Assembly: GCA_945870175.1 (NCBI GenBank) | Contig: CAMBRJ010000087.1 | Span: 1-9,008 of the forward strand | Origin: Gemmatimonas phototrophica | GTDB lineage: Bacteria > Gemmatimonadota > Gemmatimonadetes > Gemmatimonadales > Gemmatimonadaceae | Direction of reading: 5' to 3' | Length of the DNA: 9,008 bases | In this document: piece after piece, positions 1 to 4,636 of the stretch | Numbering within the stretch: position 1 is the stretch's first letter | Layout: every line of letters starts with the position of its first letter | The notes under the pieces: model-generated | Database searches by the model: none | What the model saw: the letters and a program-made list of their open reading frames with translations, nothing else | Told to the model about the DNA's origin: nothing | Position numbers and translations under genes: made by a program

Positions 1-319
1 CATGATCACGGCTCTGATCATGCAGGGCGGGGTGGATATCGCGCTGCCGACGGCCGATGTCGCGCCACTCGAGCCGAAAAATGGTCTCGTGATCACGGTC
101 GATCGTCGCGGGCAGATCTTCATCGATGAGACGATGCTGTCGTTCGACGAGTTCGCCGGTAGTCTCAGGGCGTTGTCGGACAAGAAGGGCGGGGGTGGGG
201 TGTATCTGCGCGCCGACGAAGCCGTGCCCTACGGCACGGTGGTGCGCATCGTGGCGGCGATGAAGGCGAAGGGTCTTACGGATGTGGGGCTCGTCGCGGA
301 CCCGGACGGCAATCGGTGA
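1..319 (+). CDS. tolR: TolR/ExbD family biopolymer transport protein, 3' part
   Basis: This is the C-terminal 105 residues of an inner-membrane TolR/ExbD protein, which with TolQ forms the proton-driven stator that energises TolA. The gene enters from the left edge and the first complete codon is at 2. The ATG there is probably an internal Met at the end of the single transmembrane helix, because family members read similarly at this point (a Met/Ile-rich stretch, then a Gly-Val-Asp-x-x-Leu-Pro segment). The visible part is the periplasmic domain. It includes the family's late signature VYLRADEAVPYGTVVRIV (residues 67-84), followed by a Gly-Leu-x-x-Val-Gly-Leu-Val strand near the C terminus. 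The membrane helix with the essential Asp lies outside the window. The stop overlaps the tolA start by 4 bases. TolR is preferred over ExbD because tolA, tolB, pal and cpoB follow; sequence alone would not separate the two. Confidence 0.93.
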   Translation, partial: MITALIMQGGVDIALPTADVAPLEPKNGLVITVDRRGQIFIDETMLSFDEFAGSLRALSDKKGGGGVYLRADEAVPYGTVVRIVAAMKAKGLTDVGLVADPDGNR

Positions 320-1065
320 GTCCGTCGCACGCGGCGATCAGGCCGACGACGCTCGGCCGCGGTATCGCGTTCTCGGCGGTGGTGCATCTCGGGCTCGTGG
401 CTGCGGCGCTCTGGTGGGGATCGCGTGCCGTGGCGCCGCGGCCGCCCGTGTATCGCGTGGAGCTGGTGGGGGCGCCGCCGGGACCGCGACAGGCGGGAGT
501 CGTGACGCCCGCCGCGCAGCCGTCCGCGCAAGCCCCCGATATCGCCGGCGCCGAGCGTGTGCCTGAAGAGAAGGTCGTGCCAAAGCCATCGACGGCGAAA
601 AAGGTGCTGCCGTCGCCCAAGGCGACGCCCTCGACGTCGCGCACGAAGAAGGCGGGTGCGAAGTCTGCATCGCCAGCGGCGTCGAAGTCGACCGCGGCGC
701 CCAAGGCTGGTGCTGGAGCGCAGGGCGGCACAGGGGCGGATGTCGCGAATCTCAATATTCGCGGGATCGAGTTTCCCTATCCCGGGTACCTGCAGAACAT
801 CGTGAGGCAACTTACGCTGAACTGGACGCCGCGCCGTGTGTCGGCGTCGCTCGTGTCAGAGGTCAAATTCACCATCCGACGCGACGGCTCGGTGCTGGCG
901 ATCGAAGTCGTGAAGGGTTCCGGTGATCGCATTTACGATCTCGATGCGATGGGCGCGATCGAGGCGGTTGGCTCGACGCGCGGATTCGGCCCGCTCCCCC
1001 AGGGATGGACGGACGATGTGCTGATCGTGTACTTCACGTTTGACTATGCCTTGCGACCCAACTGA
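316..1065 (+). CDS. tolA: TolA/TonB-type energy transducer
   Basis: A 249-residue inner-membrane-anchored protein that would carry energy from TolQ-TolR to TolB/Pal at the outer membrane. One N-terminal helix spans residues 16-33. It contains Ser20 and His24, the Ser-x3-His pattern that TonB and TolA use to contact ExbB/TolQ. Residues about 50-142 form a Pro/Ala/Lys/Ser-rich, probably extended linker. Residues about 143-249 form a TonB/TolA-like C-terminal domain (strand VKFTIRRDGSVLAIEVVKGS, then a Pro-Leu-Pro-x-x-Trp motif). Start choice: GTG at 316, overlapping the tolR stop as GTGA, with no convincing Shine-Dalgarno, which suggests translational coupling. The protein is far shorter than E. 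coli TolA (421 residues) and lacks a long Ala/Lys/Glu helical domain, so it looks TonB-like. Position between tolR and tolB is the main argument for TolA. Confidence 0.88.
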   Translation: MSPSHAAIRPTTLGRGIAFSAVVHLGLVAAALWWGSRAVAPRPPVYRVELVGAPPGPRQAGVVTPAAQPSAQAPDIAGAERVPEEKVVPKPSTAKKVLPSPKATPSTSRTKKAGAKSASPAASKSTAAPKAGAGAQGGTGADVANLNIRGIEFPYPGYLQNIVRQLTLNWTPRRVSASLVSEVKFTIRRDGSVLAIEVVKGSGDRIYDLDAMGAIEAVGSTRGFGPLPQGWTDDVLIVYFTFDYALRPN

Positions 1066-1069
1066 CCGC

Positions 1070-2383
1070 ATGCCCCAGATGATGCCCCGTTCCCTGTCGC
1101 TTCCCGCATGGCCGGTGCTGGCCGGTGCGCTGCTGGCCGTCGGCACTGCCGTGCCGTCGCACACCGCAGCGCAGGCGCAGCCGCCGGGCGTGAGCCTCAG
1201 CACGCGCTATGTGGCGGGTCAGAAGACCGCATTGATCGTGCTGCCGGTGAAGGGCGTCAACGGCGATTCGGTGGCGACGATCCTGGCGCGGGATTTCGAT
1301 TACAGCGATCGCTTCAACGTCGTGTCGACGTCGAGTGCGCCGGTGGTGAATGGACCGCCTAATTATCCGCTGTTCAGCAAGCTCGGTGTCGACGGTATCG
1401 TGCAACCGACGCTATTGCCGTCGGGCTGGGTCCGCGTGGCGTTGCACGACGTGTCGAAGACGGCCGTATTGAACAGCAAGGACTTTCCGCTCCCTTCGCC
1501 AGCGCTCTCTCCGGCCTGGCGTTCGGCCATGCATGGTGTATCGGACGCGGTCGAGGAGTGGATCACGGGACAGCGTGGCATCGCGCAGACGCGAATCGCA
1601 TTCACGCGAGGCGGCCGGGTGTGGATCGTGGACAGCGATCGCGCCAATGTGACCCCGGCGACCCCCGGCGGCATGTCACCGCAATGGCTGCCGGGTGGGC
1701 GTGGGCTGGTCTACAGCGTGCTCGACGGCGTCCGCAATCCAATCATGATGACGGATCTGGGCACCGGATCGCAGCGCACGCTGGCCGCGTCGCCCGGCAT
1801 CGAGCATAGCTCGCCGGCGATCGCCCCCGATGGCCGGACCGTGGTGTACGCGCGGGGCTCGGAGAGCGGCACGGATCTGTATGCCATGCCGATCGAGGGC
1901 GGGGCGCCACGTCGGATGACGGTGGGACGCGGCCGGGCGAGTACCCAGCCGACGTTCAGTCCGGATGGGCAGCGAATCGCCTTCATGTCAGACCGCTCGG
2001 GGCATCCCGAAGTGTATATTAGCGATCTAGATGGAACGAACGTGGAGCTGCTGACGGCGGCGGCGTTCGGCGATCGCGACTACCGTGCGGGGCCCGATTG
2101 GTCTCCCGATGGTCGTCTCGTGGCGTTTCAGTCTCGAAACGGCGGCACCTTCCAGATCATGACCATCAACTTGCGCGATCAGTCCGTGAAGTTCGTGACG
2201 AACGACGGCCGGAACGACGACCCATCATGGGCCCCGGATTCCCGGCATATCGTGTTTTCGTCAACGCGGGCCGGAACGCGCCAGTTGTGGATCGTGGATG
2301 TTGAAACCGGACGCTCGCGCCAACTCACCTTCGGGTCCGAGGCGAGATTGTCCGCGTGGTCCCCGCGGTTGTTGTCGCAGTAG
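1070..2383 (+). CDS. tolB: Tol-Pal system beta-propeller protein TolB
   Basis: A 437-residue periplasmic protein that links TolA to Pal; E. coli TolB has 430. A Sec signal peptide is seen: Arg7, a hydrophobic stretch at about 11-28, and a likely cut after an Ala-Gln-Ala near residue 36. Residues about 37-175 are the N-terminal TolB domain. From about residue 180 a six-bladed WD40-like propeller follows, seen as repeated (W/F/I)-x-P-D/G-(G/S)-R motifs near residues 205, 250, 295, 342 and 387, such as FSPDGQRIAFMSDR and WSPDGRLVAFQSR. Start choice: ATG at 1070, 4 bases after the tolA stop, gives the best signal peptide. TTG 1040 and ATG 1046 inside tolA would only add polar residues; ATG 1079 and 1082 are also possible. 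None has a clear Shine-Dalgarno, so coupling to tolA is likely. Confidence 0.95.
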   Translation: MPQMMPRSLSLPAWPVLAGALLAVGTAVPSHTAAQAQPPGVSLSTRYVAGQKTALIVLPVKGVNGDSVATILARDFDYSDRFNVVSTSSAPVVNGPPNYPLFSKLGVDGIVQPTLLPSGWVRVALHDVSKTAVLNSKDFPLPSPALSPAWRSAMHGVSDAVEEWITGQRGIAQTRIAFTRGGRVWIVDSDRANVTPATPGGMSPQWLPGGRGLVYSVLDGVRNPIMMTDLGTGSQRTLAASPGIEHSSPAIAPDGRTVVYARGSESGTDLYAMPIEGGAPRRMTVGRGRASTQPTFSPDGQRIAFMSDRSGHPEVYISDLDGTNVELLTAAAFGDRDYRAGPDWSPDGRLVAFQSRNGGTFQIMTINLRDQSVKFVTNDGRNDDPSWAPDSRHIVFSSTRAGTRQLWIVDVETGRSRQLTFGSEARLSAWSPRLLSQ

Positions 2384-2389
2384 CCACCG

Positions 2390-2409
2390 TCCTTTTCACT
2401 CTCCCCCTC
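2390..2409 (+). promoter_or_regulatory. Pyrimidine tract in the pal leader
   Basis: Nineteen of 20 bases are C or T in the 39-base tolB-pal gap, directly before the pal Shine-Dalgarno. Such unstructured pyrimidine-rich leaders can bind ribosomal protein S1 and raise translation initiation. That role is inferred from position only; it may simply be an unstructured spacer. Confidence 0.3.
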
Positions 2410-2413
2410 GGAG
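2410..2413 (+). promoter_or_regulatory. Shine-Dalgarno site of pal
   Basis: GGAG lies 9 bases before ATG 2423. This is the clearest ribosome binding site in the Tol-Pal block and supports the 2423 start over the adjacent in-frame ATG at 2426. The overlapping genes nearby lack such a site. Confidence 0.7.
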
Positions 2414-2422
2414 TTTCCCGAC

Positions 2423-2986
2423 ATGATGCGTGTATCTCGCCTGACCCTGGTATTGGCCTCCACCACGCTGGTGCTGGGTGCCTGTCGCAAGAAGCCGGTG
2501 GTCGCCCCGCAGGCAGAGACGGCCCCGGTTGTGCAGCCGCAGCCCACCCGGCCGACGAATACCACTCCTGCTCCCGCCGCACGCGATACGATGGAAGACT
2601 ATCGTACGAGGCTCGCGGCCACGCGGGCGCGTCTGCTCGAGACGATCTACTTCGAGTACGACGCGGACGAGCTCCGCGAGGACGCGAAGGCCAATCTCGA
2701 CGCGAAGATTACGGTGCTGAACGCGAATCCGGCGGTGAAGATTCGCATCGCCGGGCACTGCGATGAGCGCGGCAGCGACGAGTACAACATCGCGCTGGGC
2801 CGTCGTCGCGCCGAAGCCGCGAAGCGGTATCTGACCGACCGTGGCATTGACGCGTCGCGCATCGAGACGGCGTCGTTCGGGCGCGAACGGCCGGCCGTGC
2901 AGGGCACGACAGAAGAATCCTGGTCGCGCAACCGTCGCGACGAGTTCGAGCTCATCGCCGGCGGCGATCAGCTGCGCGCGCAGTGA
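2423..2986 (+). CDS. pal: Peptidoglycan-associated lipoprotein Pal (OmpA-like domain)
   Basis: A 187-residue outer-membrane lipoprotein that binds peptidoglycan and TolB. The signal peptide ends in a good lipobox (Leu-Gly-Ala-Cys, Cys21 as the lipidated residue). A Pro/Thr/Ala-rich tether runs from about 25 to 55, and an OmpA-like peptidoglycan-binding domain from about 73 to 182. The domain shows the Pal strand IYFEYDADEL (75-84), the GHCDERGSDEYNIALGRRRA block (111-130) with Asp114 and Arg129 as the expected diaminopimelate ligands, and the late SFGRERP and NRR motifs. Cys113 stands where E. coli Pal has Ala; as far as I recall this variant occurs in other phyla. The start has a GGAG site 9 bases upstream. 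The stop overlaps the cpoB start by 4 bases. Length and domain order are typical, and the identification is secure. Confidence 0.97.
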   Translation: MMRVSRLTLVLASTTLVLGACRKKPVVAPQAETAPVVQPQPTRPTNTTPAPAARDTMEDYRTRLAATRARLLETIYFEYDADELREDAKANLDAKITVLNANPAVKIRIAGHCDERGSDEYNIALGRRRAEAAKRYLTDRGIDASRIETASFGRERPAVQGTTEESWSRNRRDEFELIAGGDQLRAQ

Positions 2987-3846
2987 TGGGCGCCGCCGCA
3001 CTCGGACTTCGGCACACGCTGCGCTCCCGGGTGTGGCGGCTCCTCCCTCTCGTGGTGCTTGTCGCCACGGGAGGCTGTTTCGCGACCCGCGGGGACGTGC
3101 GCATCGTGCAAAGTGACATCTCGTCGCTGCGCGCTGAGATCCTCAAGAATCAGCTGGAGCAGCGCGACGCGTTGACCCAGACGATGCGGATGTTGCAGGT
3201 CGCCAGCGACTCGTTGTCGAAGGTCAGTGCCCGTACCGTGAGTATTCAGGGTGACATGCGCGGGGACATGCGCGCGATCCGCGAGCAGATGCTGCAAGTG
3301 CAGACCTTGCTTGGGCAGAGTCAGGCGACGATCGCCAGACTCCGCTCGGAGATCGAGTCGCGTAGCGCGGCCGCGGTGGTCGCGCCGCCGGTGGGAACGG
3401 TGCCGCCGAGTGTGCCTCCCGCCAGCGGACGCACACCGCCGCCCGCGGTTGACAGCGTGGCCGCGCGGGCGCCAGGACCCAACCAGCTCTACACCGACGG
3501 GCGTGATCAGCTCACCCGCGGGAGCAGCGCCACGGCGCGCATTTATTTTCAGGAGCTCCTCACGAACTATCCGGCGTCCGACTACGCACCCGACGCGCAA
3601 TTCTGGATCGCGGAATCGTTCGCCAAGGAAAAGAATTTGCCGGCCGCCGATGCGGCCTATGCGGCGGTCGTGAGTGCCCATCCCACGTCGCCCAAGGCGC
3701 CCACGGCGCTTTACAAGCGGGCGCAGCTGGTGCTGCAGCAGGGCAGCACCCCACAGGCCAGGCAGCTGCTCGAGCAGGTGATCGCCCGCTATCCGCGCAG
3801 CGATGAGGCCGAGCTCGCGGCCGAACAACTCAAGACGCTGCGCTGA
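2983..3846 (+). CDS. cpoB: CpoB/YbgF-like Tol-Pal accessory protein (coiled coil + TPR)
   Basis: A 287-residue envelope protein matching CpoB, which in E. coli coordinates Tol-Pal with peptidoglycan synthesis at the septum. Order of parts: an N-terminal hydrophobic signal (about 17-31) ending in a Gly-Gly-Cys with Cys32; a predicted coiled coil at about 38-127, rich in Gln, Leu, Arg and Ser; a Pro/Ala/Val linker at about 128-165; and a C-terminal TPR domain at about 166-287 with three helical repeats typical of the family (YFQELLTNYPASDYAPDAQF; ALYKRAQLVLQQG; LLEQVIARYPRSDEAE). Start: GTG 2983 gives a GTGA overlap with the pal stop, and ATG 2986 gives a TGATG overlap; they differ by one residue. 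No Shine-Dalgarno is seen. E. coli CpoB is soluble, whereas this one may be a lipoprotein, though Thr at -3 is atypical for a lipobox. Confidence 0.9.
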   Translation: MMGAAALGLRHTLRSRVWRLLPLVVLVATGGCFATRGDVRIVQSDISSLRAEILKNQLEQRDALTQTMRMLQVASDSLSKVSARTVSIQGDMRGDMRAIREQMLQVQTLLGQSQATIARLRSEIESRSAAAVVAPPVGTVPPSVPPASGRTPPPAVDSVAARAPGPNQLYTDGRDQLTRGSSATARIYFQELLTNYPASDYAPDAQFWIAESFAKEKNLPAADAAYAAVVSAHPTSPKAPTALYKRAQLVLQQGSTPQARQLLEQVIARYPRSDEAELAAEQLKTLR

Positions 3847-3871
3847 CCGCGCGACCAGGACGACTTCGCTG

Positions 3872-4636
3872 ATGTCCAGCAGGAATAGTGTGGAAATGCC
3901 GTTTCTCGAGCACCTCGAGGAACTGCGCTGGCGGCTGTTCAAGTGTGCCGTGGCGATCGCGCTCGGTGTCGGCGTCGCCTTCGCGCTGTTGTATAGCAAG
4001 AAGGTCGACATCATTGCGTTTCTGTCGCAGCCGATTCAGCCATTTCTGAAGCAGCCGCTCATGGTCACGCACGTGAGCGACCTTTTCGACATCGTGATGG
4101 ACGCCTCGATCACGTTGGGGCTGATCGCCGCGTCGCCCGTGCTGGTGTGGCAACTCTGGGGGTTCCTCTCCCCCGCGCTGTACGGACACGAGAAGAAGGC
4201 CGTCATCCCGGCACTCGTCGGCGCGGCGGTGCTTTTTCTGGCCGGTATGGCGCTCTCGTTTTTCTACGTGCTGCCCGTCACGCTCAGCTTCTTCATGAGT
4301 TTTCAGAGCGGCTCGGTGCAGATCATGCAGACGGTCGATCAGTACGTCAGTTTCGTGATCTCCATGTGCCTCGCGTTCGGCGCCATCTTTGAGCTGCCGA
4401 TCGTGATCGCGTTGCTGTCGGCGATGGGCATCGTGCAGCCGAAGTACCTCTCAAGATTCCGCCGCCACGCGTTCCTCGGCTGCATCGTCGCGGCCGCGCT
4501 GATCACGCCGGGCTCCGACCCGACGTCGCTGATCGCGTTGACGATCCCCCTGTACATGCTGTACGAAGTGTCGATCACGGTCTCGAAGTTCATCAGTCGT
4601 CGTCGCGAGCGGCGGATCGCTGCCGTGGACGAGTGA
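3872..4636 (+). CDS. tatC: Twin-arginine translocase subunit TatC
   Basis: A 254-residue polytopic inner-membrane protein, the receptor core of the Tat system that exports folded proteins with twin-arginine signals. Six helices are seen at about 25-41, 73-97, 110-135, 157-182, 199-213 and 217-241. Family residues are in place: the N-terminal FLEHLEELRWRL with Glu17 and Arg19 (E. coli Glu15, Arg17), the first cytoplasmic loop FLSPALYGHEKK with Phe98 and Glu107 (E. coli Phe94, Glu103, signal-peptide contacts), Glu174 in helix 4, and the late TPGSDP turn. The tail is basic (RRRERR). Start choice: ATG 3872, 25 bases after cpoB, has AGGA 11 bases upstream. GTG 3890 and ATG 3896 are in frame and also possible. 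TatA/TatB are not in the window. The stop overlaps the lptD start by 4 bases. Confidence 0.97.
   Translation: MSSRNSVEMPFLEHLEELRWRLFKCAVAIALGVGVAFALLYSKKVDIIAFLSQPIQPFLKQPLMVTHVSDLFDIVMDASITLGLIAASPVLVWQLWGFLSPALYGHEKKAVIPALVGAAVLFLAGMALSFFYVLPVTLSFFMSFQSGSVQIMQTVDQYVSFVISMCLAFGAIFELPIVIALLSAMGIVQPKYLSRFRRHAFLGCIVAAALITPGSDPTSLIALTIPLYMLYEVSITVSKFISRRRERRIAAVDE

Noticed and set aside
1040..1069. Upstream TTG 1040 and ATG 1046 starts for tolB
   Set aside because: They add ten or eight polar residues before a good signal peptide, lie inside tolA and have no Shine-Dalgarno; ATG 1070 fits better.
2356..2766. Plus-strand open frame bridging tolB and pal
   Set aside because: It reads out of frame with both TolB and Pal and shows only low-complexity sequence; the Pal frame with lipobox and Shine-Dalgarno is clearly the real one.
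3803..3871. Start of tatC inside cpoB at 3803
   Set aside because: It would add 23 polar residues ahead of the normal TatC N terminus and overlap cpoB by 44 bases; ATG 3872 gives a family-typical 254 residues.
2968..4014. Minus-strand open frame of 348 codons across pal end, cpoB and tatC start
   Set aside because: It is Arg/His-rich and antisense to three recognised genes, with no motif; treated as a shadow.
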